DNA of 64,000 bases from Streptomyces zhaozhouensis (GTDB lineage Bacteria; Actinomycetota; Actinomycetes; Streptomycetales; Streptomycetaceae), in assembly GCF_900230195.1 (NCBI RefSeq), contig NZ_OCNE01000013.1, forward strand, positions 62,001 to 126,000, given 5' to 3'. Below, in pieces: positions 17,290 through 24,487 of the stretch. The notes beneath the pieces are model-generated. The model worked only from the letters and a program-made list of their open reading frames with translations. It ran no database searches and was not told where the DNA came from. The number at the start of each line of letters is the position of its first letter. The stretch's first letter is position 1. The translations under genes were made by a program, and so were the position numbers.

Positions 17290-17587
17290 CGTCACCATGA
17301 GTGAGCGAGTGGAGGCGGCGCCCGGGGCGGCGCCGCCGCGCGGGGTCGACGTCGGTGGTCGTCGGCGAAGGCCGGGGCCGGAGCCGCGGCCGGGCGGGCG
17401 GGAGCTGGTCGCCCAGCCACCGGACGGGCCGGGGCGCGGCCGGCTGACGGCGCGGCTCACCGGGGGGCCGGTCTCTCCCGGTGCCGCGGGGTGGCACCGG
17501 CGCGCGGTCCTGGCGCCGCTGATCCTCCTGGCCGAGACGGAGGCCGAGGCCGTCAGCGGGCCGGCGAGGGGGAGTCGGCGGGCCGGG
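17290..17587 (+). other. Stretch without a recognisable gene, possibly a gene remnant
   Basis: The 349 bp between the HEPN gene (ends 17238) and the acetyltransferase (ends 17588) hold the damage-type promoter and then an open frame from ATG 17297 (MSERVEAAPGAAPPRG and on). That frame runs without a stop into the antisense of the next gene, is arginine/proline/glycine-rich, and resembles no protein I know. In other streptomycetes I recall a DnaQ-like exonuclease gene in this neighbourhood; no DxE exonuclease motif is visible in any frame here. Most likely the original gene has been deleted or replaced. Confidence 0.4.
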
Positions 17588-18136
17588 TCAGTCGGTCGCC
17601 AGCCGGGCGTGGGTCTCCACGTCGTGGCGGGTGGTGCCGTAGCGCAGCTTCGCGCGCTGCCGTCCCTCGACGGCGTAGCCGGCGGACAGCGCGGTCCTGC
17701 AGGAAGCCTCGTTCTCCACCCGATGGCCCAACTCCAGGCGGAAGAGCCCCAGTTCCTCGAAGCACCAGGTGCTGAGCGTCCGCAGGGCGGCGCCCGCGAC
17801 GCCGCGGCGCCTGGCGGCCCCGACGGTCCAGTAGGAGATCCAGCCGCCGTCGTGCACGTGGTTGACATGGGAGACCGCCACGTTGCCGAGCAGCGGCGTC
17901 TCGTCGCCCGGCCCCGCCACGACGGCCCAGGAGAAGGCGCTGCCGTCCTCCCAACGCTCGGCGTGGCGGGCGATCCAGCGTCCGGCCGCCGCGTCGTCGA
18001 CCCGTCCCTCGTCCAGCACCGAGCCGAACTGCGCGTACATCCCCGGCTCGTTGAACGCGTCACGAACGGCTGCCAGGTCGCGCTCCCGCCAGGGGCGCAG
18101 CGTCAGACCGCCGGTGGCGGAGAGAAGATCCTTCAC
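17588..18136 (-). CDS. GNAT acetyltransferase, RimJ/RimL-like
   Basis: 182 residues of the RimJ/RimL GNAT subfamily: LTLRPWRERDLAAVRDAFNE at the N-terminus, ISYWTVGAARRRGVAGAALR with the acetyl-CoA loop R-R-G-V-A-G around residues 112-122, and RLELGHRVENEASCRTALSAG near the end, a hallmark of the group. Such enzymes acetylate N-terminal amines of ribosomal proteins or small amines; the substrate is not predictable. The GTG at 18136 is the family start, although its ribosome site is weak. It is convergent with the possible remnant after the HEPN gene. Confidence 0.85.
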   Translation of the reverse strand: MKDLLSATGGLTLRPWRERDLAAVRDAFNEPGMYAQFGSVLDEGRVDDAAAGRWIARHAERWEDGSAFSWAVVAGPGDETPLLGNVAVSHVNHVHDGGWISYWTVGAARRRGVAGAALRTLSTWCFEELGLFRLELGHRVENEASCRTALSAGYAVEGRQRAKLRYGTTRHDVETHARLATD

Positions 18137-18290
18137 GGAGCCCAGGGTAGAGCGAGGCCGCCGGGCGCGCGGAGCCCGGTCGCCGTTCTGCGGGCCTGGT
18201 GCGGGACGCTGGCGCGGCTCTGCTGTCGGCGAATTCGCTCCGGGCCGAGCGGGGTGGGCCACCGCGCCCGCGCCGGGCAGGGTGGTGGCC

Positions 18291-19274
18291 ATGAAGGTAC
18301 TGGTGCTGGGCGGCACGGCGTTCGCCGGTCCCGCCCTGGTGGACGACGCGTTGGCGCGGGGCTGGGAGGTCACGACCTTCCACCGGGGCCGCTCGCCCGA
18401 CCGGGCGGGAGTGCGCGCGCTGCGCGGCGACCGGCTGGCGCCCGACGGCCTCGGCGCGTTGGAGCGCGGGGAGTGGGACCTGGTCGTCGACACCTGGAGC
18501 GGGGCGCCCCGGGCCGCGCGGGACGCGGCGCGGCTGCTGGCCGACCGGGTGGGCCACTACACCTATGTCTCCTCGCGCTCGGTCTACCGCTTCCCCGCGC
18601 CCGCCGGCGCGGACGAGACCGCCCCGCTGGTGGAGGGTTCGCCCGACGCGGACGGCAGCTCCTACGCGGCGGACAAGCGCGGCGCGGAGCTGGCCGTGGA
18701 GCGGGAGACGGGCGCCGGGCGGACGCTGCTGGTCCGCTGCGGGCTGCTGCTCGGCCCCGGGGAGGACGTGGGTCGGCTGCCCTGGTGGCTGCGGCGGATC
18801 GCGCGTGGCGGCGAGGTGCTGGCGCCGGGGCCGGCCGAACTCCCCCTCCAGTACCTGGACATCAGGGACCTGGCCGCCTGGACGTGGGACGCGGCGCGGG
18901 ACGGGCGGCACGGCCCGTTCGACCTGGTCAGCCCGCCGGGGGCGGCCACCATGGGCGAGCTGCTGGAGAGCTGCCGCGCGGTCACCGGCTCGGACGCGAC
19001 CCTGCGGTGGGTGACCCCCGAGCGGGTGGCGGCCGCCGGCATCGAGCCCTGGACGGAGCTGCCGGTGTGGCTGCCGCCCGGGCCCCTGCACGCCGCGCTG
19101 CACGGCTCGGACGTATCCCGGGCGCTGGCGACGGGGCTGGTCGTGCGCCCCGTCGCGGAGACCGTCCGGGACACCTGGGCCTGGCTCGGCACGCTGCCTC
19201 CCGGCACCGCGCTGGGCGGGCGCCGCTCCCCGGTCGGACTGCCGGAAGAGAAGGAGGCCGAGGCGCTCGGCTGA
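18291..19274 (+). CDS. NAD-dependent epimerase/dehydratase (extended SDR)
   Basis: 327 residues. MKVLVLGGTAFAGPALVDDA is the N-terminal Rossmann motif in the atypical GGTxFxG form seen in NAD-dependent epimerases and isoflavone-reductase-like SDRs; YAADKRGAEL near residue 125 supplies the YxxxK catalytic pair. It probably acts on a nucleotide sugar or related cofactor-linked substrate in the cytoplasm. The ATG at 18291 has GGGTGGTGGCC upstream. The gene is 154 bp from the divergent acetyltransferase start. Confidence 0.88.
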   Translation: MKVLVLGGTAFAGPALVDDALARGWEVTTFHRGRSPDRAGVRALRGDRLAPDGLGALERGEWDLVVDTWSGAPRAARDAARLLADRVGHYTYVSSRSVYRFPAPAGADETAPLVEGSPDADGSSYAADKRGAELAVERETGAGRTLLVRCGLLLGPGEDVGRLPWWLRRIARGGEVLAPGPAELPLQYLDIRDLAAWTWDAARDGRHGPFDLVSPPGAATMGELLESCRAVTGSDATLRWVTPERVAAAGIEPWTELPVWLPPGPLHAALHGSDVSRALATGLVVRPVAETVRDTWAWLGTLPPGTALGGRRSPVGLPEEKEAEALG

Positions 19275-19279
19275 GCGGA

Positions 19280-19309
19280 GGGCGGGCATCGGCCGTCGGG
19301 CGCCCGCCC
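19280..19309. terminator. Hairpin between epimerase and rhodanese genes
   Basis: GGGCGGGC and GCCCGCCC form an 8-bp perfect stem with a 14-nt loop, located between the convergent ends of the two genes. Confidence 0.5.
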
Positions 19310-19327
19310 CGCGGGGGAGGGCGGGCG

Positions 19328-19813
19328 TCAGGCGGCGCGGCGCCGCGCCGCCTGGTCCGGCGGGGTCACCGGCAGGCCGGCGGCCCGCCAGGACTGGAAG
19401 CCCCCGATCAGGTCGGTGGCGCGGCGCAGCCCCAGCGAGCGCAGCGAGGCGGCGGCGAGCGAGGAGGCGTAGCCCTCGTCGCAGAGCACGATCCAGCGCA
19501 CCTCCGTGTCGACGGCCTGCGGGACGCTGGCCCCGCTCGCCGGGTCGCAGCGCCACTCCAGGTGGTTGCGTTCGATCACCAGCGCCCCGGGCACCGTGCC
19601 GTCCTCGGCGCGCTGGGCGTGGATCCTGGTGTCCACCAGCACCGCCCCGGCCCCCCACTCCCGGTAGGCCTCCTCCGCCGTCACGCGGTCCAACGCGGCC
19701 CGTGCCGAGGCGAGTCGGGCCTCGATGGTGGTGCGCCGGCCGGGTGTCCCGCCCCCGTGCGGGCCGGACCTTCCGGCCCTTCCGGCGCGTTCCGCCTCGT
19801 GTGTCCCGCCCAT
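19328..19813 (-). CDS. Rhodanese-like domain protein
   Basis: A 161-residue single rhodanese domain: AGAVLVDTRIHAQRAEDGTV followed by PGALVIERNHLEW, and the active-site loop VLCDEGYASSLAA with the persulfide-carrying cysteine (about residue 110). Such proteins move sulfane sulfur from persulfides or thiosulfate. It starts 13 bp after the cysteine dioxygenase gene on the same strand, forming a two-gene cysteine-catabolism operon. The first ~28 residues are Gly/Arg-rich and may not belong; a start nearer RRTTIEARL is possible. Confidence 0.88.
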   Translation of the reverse strand: MGGTHEAERAGRAGRSGPHGGGTPGRRTTIEARLASARAALDRVTAEEAYREWGAGAVLVDTRIHAQRAEDGTVPGALVIERNHLEWRCDPASGASVPQAVDTEVRWIVLCDEGYASSLAAASLRSLGLRRATDLIGGFQSWRAAGLPVTPPDQAARRRAA

Positions 19814-19826
19814 CCGCGCGGCCCCC

Positions 19827-20333
19827 TCAGTCGTCGACGCCGTCGGTGCGCACCAGCCGCAGGGCGCCGTCCCCAGTGTCGGCGTAGTACGACATGGTGG
19901 CCAGGGCCGGGGCGTAGGCGTGGATGCTCACCGCCGGTTCCGGTCCGGGGTTGGTCACCTGGTGCACGTGGCGCGGCCCGAAGGCGCGCACCGCCGGGGG
20001 CGTCAGACCGCGCAGCCGGGGCGGGCGGGGCGCTTCCGCGCCGGGCAGGGCGAAGGCGCGCTCGGTGAGTTCGCCCCTGACCACGCCGAACGCGCCGGAG
20101 GCGCCGCCGTGGTCGTGGATCTCGGTGCCCTGCCCCGGCAGCCAGGTCAGCAGCCAGACCTCGTGGTCGGTGCCGACGGCCAGCCGTCGGTACCAGCGTT
20201 CGGGCCTGGTGAAGCGGACCAGCGGCTCCCACAGCTCCCTTCGGGCGGCGAAGGCGCGCACGGTGGCGGCCAGTTCGTGGGGGGTGCGTGGGTTCTCGAC
20301 GACGGCCGGCGGGACGGGCGCGACGGTGGACAT
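19827..20333 (-). CDS. Cysteine dioxygenase family protein
   Basis: A 168-residue cupin that oxidises L-cysteine to cysteine sulfinate with O2 at a three-histidine iron site. The first metal motif is GTEIHDHGGASGAF (two histidines) and the second HVHQVTNPG supplies the third. The ATG at 20333 has GAGGT about 5 nt upstream; the frame continues open upstream without homology. It is followed by a rhodanese gene and preceded, 148 bp upstream on the same strand, by a cysteine-type leader peptide, which would couple cysteine oxidation to cysteine supply. Confidence 0.9.
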   Translation of the reverse strand: MSTVAPVPPAVVENPRTPHELAATVRAFAARRELWEPLVRFTRPERWYRRLAVGTDHEVWLLTWLPGQGTEIHDHGGASGAFGVVRGELTERAFALPGAEAPRPPRLRGLTPPAVRAFGPRHVHQVTNPGPEPAVSIHAYAPALATMSYYADTGDGALRLVRTDGVDD

Positions 20334-20407
20334 GGGTGACCTCACGGTAGGACGAGGAGCGAGCGGGGACGCGTGCGGTCGTCGAGCGCGCGGCGGGGGC
20401 CGCCGTG

Positions 20408-20425
20408 CGGGGCACCGGCGGGTGC
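20408..20425 (-). terminator. Possible attenuator hairpin before cysteine dioxygenase
   Basis: GGGCACC and GGTGCCC form a perfect 7-bp stem with a GGCG loop, between the leader-peptide stop and the cysteine dioxygenase start. It is a candidate for the alternative structure controlled by ribosome stalling on the leader; there is no U-tract. Confidence 0.35.
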
Positions 20426-20481
20426 CCAGGCTCCGGGGCGATCCTCGGACGGGTGGCCGGCGGCTGCCGGCGGGGCCGCGC

Positions 20482-20568
20482 TCAGCGACGGCCGGGGCGA
20501 CACAGCGCGCTGGCCACGCGGACGAGATCCACGTGGCACCGCGAGAAAAGGCGCTTGCTGGTCGGCAT
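20482..20568 (-). CDS. Cysteine-type leader peptide upstream of cysteine dioxygenase
   Basis: 28 residues: MPTSKRLFSRC, followed by HVDLVRVASALCRPGRR. This has the core of the actinobacterial cysteine leader peptides (HVDL, basic, small residues, Cys, Arg-Pro). There is no ribosome site; instead -35 TTGACC and -10 TACTCC with an 18-bp spacer end 7 nt before the ATG, so the mRNA is probably leaderless. The two cysteine codons would sense charged tRNA-Cys. It lies upstream of the dioxygenase-rhodanese pair. Too short for routine gene finding, but the match is strong. Confidence 0.85.
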   Translation of the reverse strand: MPTSKRLFSRCHVDLVRVASALCRPGRR

Positions 20569-20756
20569 GGCGAAAGGAGTACCGCGAGAGGACGGCGGCG
20601 GTCAAGTGGGGCCCGTGCGAGGGGCGCTGGGGCGATTCCCCCGGAAGGCCGCGCGGCGAAGGACGCGGGGTGTGTTCCCGAAGCGAACGGCGGCGTCCGG
20701 GATATCGGAAAGTGGACGCCCGTCGTCCCGTGATGTGAGACGTGGGGCCGCAATCT

Positions 20757-20785
20757 TGACGTGCCCTGCGGGTACTGGCATTCTC
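20757..20785 (+). promoter_or_regulatory. Promoter of the TauD-gene leader peptide
   Basis: -35 TTGACG (20757-20762), a 17-bp spacer and -10 CATTCT (20780-20785), ending 7 nt before the GTG of the leader ORF at 20793, which makes that mRNA probably leaderless. Confidence 0.6.
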
Positions 20786-20792
20786 ACTTATC

Positions 20793-20876
20793 GTGAGCCA
20801 GGCTGAATTTCTCGTGACGCGGCTGCACGTCGACCTTCGGCGGCAGGCCAGCGCGATCTGTGCCGACGCACGCTGA
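20793..20876 (+). CDS. Cysteine-type leader peptide upstream of TauD-family gene
   Basis: 27 residues: MSQAEFLVTRL, followed by HVDLRRQASAICADAR. It carries the LVTR-HVDL-ASAIC core of actinobacterial cysteine leaders. The GTG sits where the transcript should begin, so it is probably leaderless. Its stop codon lies in the first of two perfect 13-bp tandem repeats (20873-20898). The dioxygenase gene starts 300 bp downstream, after a 10-bp-stem hairpin. Cysteine-dependent stalling at the single Cys codon would tune sulfonate or sulfate-ester use. Confidence 0.85.
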   Translation: MSQAEFLVTRLHVDLRRQASAICADAR

Positions 20877-20898
20877 CCCTTCGAACTGACCCTTCGAA
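20873..20898 (+). repeat. Perfect 13-bp tandem duplication
   Basis: CTGACCCTTCGAA occurs twice head to tail. The first copy contains the leader-peptide stop codon, and each copy carries the palindrome TTCGAA. Confidence 0.9.
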
Positions 20899-21003
20899 CA
20901 GCGCCCAGCCGACGCTCCTCCCGACGCCGTTCACCCCGCACCGCCTCCCCGCGTGCGCGACGGGTGACGCCGGCCCACCGGACCCCGCTCGCCCGCCATT
21001 CCC

Positions 21004-21032
21004 CGCCTCGCGGACGGTTCTCCCGCGAGGCG
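21004..21032 (+). terminator. Attenuator-like hairpin before TauD-family gene
   Basis: CGCCTCGCGG and CCGCGAGGCG form a perfect 10-bp stem with a 9-nt loop in the long untranslated region (20877-21175) between the leader peptide and the dioxygenase gene. I see no other gene in that region. Confidence 0.5.
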
Positions 21033-21175
21033 CCGGGTGATGACCGGCGAAGGCACGACGGACACGCCGCCGTGCGTGGTTCCCGGTGGGCCGGGGAGTT
21101 TCGAAGGCTGCCGGGGACCGCTCAGGTCCCACCCGTCACAGAAGGCGTTTCCCACGGGAAAGGCAGTGCCGTTCC

Positions 21176-22096
21176 ATGTCCCAGAGTTCACGCCCCCAAA
21201 GTTCCCGCGGGGAATTCGACATTCGTCAGGTAGGCGGCCGTATCGGCGCCGAAATCCTGGGAGTCGACCTCTCCGCGCCCCTCGACCCCGCCGTCGTCAA
21301 CGAGATCAACGCCGCGCTCGTCGCGCACAAGGCGCTCTTCTTCCGCGACCAGTCGCTCGACGACGCGGCGCAGCTGCGGTTCGCCTCGCTCTTCGGCGAG
21401 TTGACCACCGCCCACCCCACCGTCCCCTCCGCGGAGGGCCAGCCCCACGTGCTGGCCGTCGACGGCGACGGGGTGCGCTCCAACCGGTGGCACACCGACG
21501 TCACCTTCCTGCGCACCCCGCCGCGGGTGACCACGCTGCGCGCCCTCGTGGTCCCGCCGCACGGCGGCAACACCCTCATCGCCAACAGCGCCACCGCCTA
21601 CCGCGACCTGCCCCAGCCGCTGCGCGAGCTGGCCGACCGCCTCTGGGCCGTGCACACCAACGACCACGACTACGCGGAGCCGAGGACCGAGCGCGCCGCC
21701 GAGCACCGCAGGCAGTTCGTCTCCCGCCGGTACCGCACCGCCCACCCCGTGGTGCGGGTCCACCCGGAGAGCGGCGAACGCGGCCTGTTCATCGGCGGGT
21801 TCGCCCAGCGCCTGGTCGGCTTCGACGCCGACGACTCCCGCGATCTGCTGCGCCTGCTCCAGGGATACGTGACCCGCCCGGAGAACGTCGTCCGGTGGAG
21901 CTGGGCCCCCGGCGACCTGGTGGCCTTCGACAACCGCAGCACCCAGCACTACGCGCCGGACGACTACGGCGCCCTGCCCCGCCTGCTCCACCGGGTGACG
22001 GTCGCGGGGGACGTACCCGTCGGCGTGGACGGCCGACGCAGCCGTGTCGTCGAGGGCGACGCCGCGGAGCACTACACCCCCGCCTCGGCGGCCTGA
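21176..22096 (+). CDS. TauD/AtsK-family 2-oxoglutarate dioxygenase
   Basis: A 306-residue Fe(II)/2-oxoglutarate oxygenase. The iron triad is RWHTDVTF (His and Asp) plus the distal His in PRLLHRVTVAGD, whose arginine also binds 2-oxoglutarate. GGRIGAEILGVDLSAPLD at the start and FFRDQSLDDAAQLRFASLFG are TauD-family marks. Such enzymes release sulfite from taurine or other sulfonates, or sulfate from alkyl sulfates; sequence alone does not choose, though the AtsK-like end suggests alkyl sulfates. A cysteine leader and the neighbouring ABC transporter genes support sulfur scavenging. The ATG at 21176 gives the family N-terminus; the ribosome site is weak. Confidence 0.9.
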   Translation: MSQSSRPQSSRGEFDIRQVGGRIGAEILGVDLSAPLDPAVVNEINAALVAHKALFFRDQSLDDAAQLRFASLFGELTTAHPTVPSAEGQPHVLAVDGDGVRSNRWHTDVTFLRTPPRVTTLRALVVPPHGGNTLIANSATAYRDLPQPLRELADRLWAVHTNDHDYAEPRTERAAEHRRQFVSRRYRTAHPVVRVHPESGERGLFIGGFAQRLVGFDADDSRDLLRLLQGYVTRPENVVRWSWAPGDLVAFDNRSTQHYAPDDYGALPRLLHRVTVAGDVPVGVDGRRSRVVEGDAAEHYTPASAA

Positions 22097-22175
22097 CCTC
22101 CCCGCGCCCGGCGCGGCCCCGGCGACAGCCAAGGGCCGCGCCGGGGCGACGACCCAAGGAAGGAAGGAGCCGAAG

Positions 22176-22694
22176 ATGCGGCACCTTACCGCGCTCCCCG
22201 ACCTGTCCGAACTCTCCGACGTGACGGTGACCCTGGCACCGGAGAGCCAGACGGCGGACGGCTCCGTGCCGCTGGTCGGCTATCTGGTGCTGGCCCCGGC
22301 GGGGACCCAACCCGCGCAGCTGAGCGAGCTGTTCGCCGCGCAGGTCTCGTCGGCGGCCGCCGCGAACCGGCCGGCCGCCGTGACCACCGAGGAGCCGGCC
22401 GCGCCCCGCGGCATCGTGGTGGACACCGAGGAGCGCACGGCCTCCGTGGACGGCGCGCCCCTGGAGCTGACGTATCTGGAGTTCGAACTGCTGGCGCACC
22501 TGGTGCGCCATCCGCACCGGGTCTACACCCGGGAGTCGCTGGTCGCCACGATCTGGGGCTACGGGCCGGTGGGTGACCAGCGGACCGTGGACGTGCATGT
22601 GGCCAGGCTGCGACGGAAGTTGGGGCCGGCCTACCGCGAACGCATCGTCACGGTGCGGCGGGTGGGCTACAAGTACGTGCCCCCGGCCGGCTGA
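22176..22694 (+). CDS. Winged-helix regulator with OmpR-type DNA-binding domain
   Basis: 172 residues. The C-terminal ~90 form a Trans_reg_C winged helix: LELTYLEFELLAHLVRHP, then TRESLVATIWGYG and RTVDVHVARLRRKLG, ending VRRVGYKYVP. The N-terminal ~70 residues are not a receiver domain (no phospho-Asp pocket), so it is not a normal response regulator; it may sense a ligand or partner. GGAAGGAG lies about 6 nt before the ATG. It is 79 bp after the TauD gene on the same strand and probably controls these sulfur genes (inferred from position). Confidence 0.88.
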   Translation: MRHLTALPDLSELSDVTVTLAPESQTADGSVPLVGYLVLAPAGTQPAQLSELFAAQVSSAAAANRPAAVTTEEPAAPRGIVVDTEERTASVDGAPLELTYLEFELLAHLVRHPHRVYTRESLVATIWGYGPVGDQRTVDVHVARLRRKLGPAYRERIVTVRRVGYKYVPPAG

Positions 22695-22711
22695 CCCCGG
22701 CGGCTTCGCGC

Positions 22712-22747
22712 GCGACGCCCCACCGGCACCGGCCGAGGGGGCGTCGC
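22712..22747. terminator. Hairpin at the end of the sulfur operons
   Basis: GCGACGCCCC and GGGGCGTCGC form a perfect 10-bp stem between the convergent winged-helix and chelatase genes. Confidence 0.65.
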
Positions 22748-22754
22748 CCGCCGC

Positions 22755-23537
22755 TCAGCCCGCCAGGGACAGCGCGCCGCGCCGCCGCACGGTGGCCAGG
22801 TAGCGGTCCAGAACGACCCGGGCCAGCTCGGGGGCGGCACCCAGGACCGGGGCCACCAGGTCGGCGCCCGCCTCCCGCGCGCCCGTCAGAACGCGGTCCG
22901 GCAGCCGGCCCGGGGCGATCACATAGGGCGCGACCGCGACCCGGCGCACGCCCTGGGCACGCAACTCCCGCACGGCACGCCCCGGATCGGGCGCGCCCGC
23001 CGAGGCGTACGCCGAGACGACCGCGCCCCAGCCCGCCTCGGCGCGCCACCGCGCGGCCAACCGCTCCAGCGCGGCGCGGCCCCCGGGGTCGGAGGTGCCT
23101 GCCGAGGCCAGCACCACCCCCGTCTCGGCGCGCGCGGTCAGCGGGCCGCCGTTCGCCTCGGCCAACCGCCGTTCCAGCAGCCCGTTCAGCAGGGGGTCCG
23201 GCCCCAGCACCTCCGACTGCCACACCGCGAGACCTGGCAGCCGCGCCCTCTCCCGCGCCAGCAGCTCCGGAAGGTCGGACCCGGCGTGGAAGGCGTGGTT
23301 GAGCAGCAGCGGCACCGCCACCACCGCGCGGTGGCCGGCGGCCCGCAGCCCGCCCAGGGCGCCTCCCACCTCGGGCAGCGCGAAGTCCAGGAAGCCGCAG
23401 GCCACCTCGGTGCCCCCGGCCGCCGCCCGCACCCGCTCGGTCAGCGCCAGCACGGTCGCCGCGTGGCGCGGGTCCCGGCTGCCGTGGGCGACCAGCAGCA
23501 GCGCCGGGGGAGGAGCGCTCCGGCCGGGCCGTGTCAC
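22755..23537 (-). CDS. Sirohydrochlorin chelatase (CbiX/SirB type)
   Basis: 260 residues with two CbiX half-domains. LLLVAHGSRDPRH near the N-terminus and PLLLNHAFHAGSDLP near residue 75 supply the metal-binding histidines. The enzyme inserts Fe(II) into sirohydrochlorin to give siroheme, the cofactor of the sulfite reductase encoded at the head of this operon. The GTG at 23537 overlaps the permease stop as GTGA, so translation is coupled. It is the last gene of the ten-gene leftward operon and ends at a strong hairpin. Confidence 0.9.
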   Translation of the reverse strand: MTRPGRSAPPPALLLVAHGSRDPRHAATVLALTERVRAAAGGTEVACGFLDFALPEVGGALGGLRAAGHRAVVAVPLLLNHAFHAGSDLPELLARERARLPGLAVWQSEVLGPDPLLNGLLERRLAEANGGPLTARAETGVVLASAGTSDPGGRAALERLAARWRAEAGWGAVVSAYASAGAPDPGRAVRELRAQGVRRVAVAPYVIAPGRLPDRVLTGAREAGADLVAPVLGAAPELARVVLDRYLATVRRRGALSLAG

Positions 23538-24487
23538 GACACCCTGGCCAGCAGCCCACGGGAGCGCAGCACCCGGCGTTCGAGCGGCGAGAAGAACAGC
23601 AGGTCGATCGCCACGCCCACCACCAGGATCAGGATGATGGTGGCCAGCACGCCCGACATGTTCTGCATGGTGCGGTAGTTCTCCATCAACTGCCCGAGCC
23701 CCGTGCCCAGATCGGGCGAGTGCACGATCAGCTCGGCCGCCATCAGGGAACGCCAGGAGAACGCCCAGCCCTGCTTCAGCCCCGCCAGATACCCCGGCAG
23801 CGCCGCCGGCAGCAGCACGAACCGCACGCTGCTCAGCCCCCGCGCCCCCAGCATCCGGCCGGCCCGCAGATAGAGCGGCGGGATCTGGTCGACGCCCGCG
23901 ACGATGCCGTTGGCGATGGAGGGCACGGCGCCCAGCAGCACCACCGCGTAGATGGTGCCGTTGGTCAGCCCGAACCAGATGATCGCCGCCGGCACCCAGG
24001 CGATCGACGGCAGCGACTGGAGCCCGGTGAGCACCGGACCGATCGCCGCGCGCACCAGCTTCACCCGCGCCACCAGCAGCCCCAGCGGGGTGCCCACCGC
24101 GATCGCGATCAGAAAGCCGAGGAGGCCGCGCGAGACGCTGGTCCAGATGTACTCCAGCAGCGTGCCCTGCCGCCACATCTCGGCGAAGACCGCGCCCACG
24201 TCACCGGGGCTGGGCAGCAGGTAGTCCGGCTGCACGTCCGCCCAGTAGGTGAGCTGCCACGCCGTCAGCACCAGCGCGATCGCGACGATCGGCGGCAGCA
24301 CCCGGGTGAGCAGGACCCGCCCGACCGGCACCCGGTCGCCGCCGCCCCCGCTCTCCAGCGCGTCCAGGCCGGCCTCCAGCCCCGCCAGGTCGCCCGAGGC
24401 GGTGGCGGGCCCCCTCCCCGTGCCGACGCCGGCGGCGCCCTCGTCCGTCCCCTTCGCCCCGGTGGCGGCCGTCTCACTGCTGGCCAT
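23534..24487 (-). CDS. ABC transporter permease, aliphatic sulfonate (SsuC-like) type
   Basis: A 317-residue inner-membrane permease with an unusual ~55-residue Gly/Ala-rich cytoplasmic N-terminus, then about six membrane segments (first VLPPIVAIALVLTAWQLTYW). The ATPase-contact loop follows the pattern EAA-like ...GARGLSSVRFVLLPAALPGYL. It belongs to the BPD_transp_1 group that takes up nitrate, sulfonate or taurine. The ATG at 24487 overlaps the ATPase gene by 14 bp. Its operon context, between sulfate-assimilation genes and a siroheme chelatase, favours sulfonate import. Confidence 0.88.
   Translation of the reverse strand: MASSETAATGAKGTDEGAAGVGTGRGPATASGDLAGLEAGLDALESGGGGDRVPVGRVLLTRVLPPIVAIALVLTAWQLTYWADVQPDYLLPSPGDVGAVFAEMWRQGTLLEYIWTSVSRGLLGFLIAIAVGTPLGLLVARVKLVRAAIGPVLTGLQSLPSIAWVPAAIIWFGLTNGTIYAVVLLGAVPSIANGIVAGVDQIPPLYLRAGRMLGARGLSSVRFVLLPAALPGYLAGLKQGWAFSWRSLMAAELIVHSPDLGTGLGQLMENYRTMQNMSGVLATIILILVVGVAIDLLFFSPLERRVLRSRGLLARVS

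Noticed and set aside
17297..20068. ORF from the leaderless ATG running through three downstream genes.
   Set aside because: Beyond about 17587 it is antisense or out of frame to convincing genes; only the first ~95 codons could be real and they match nothing.
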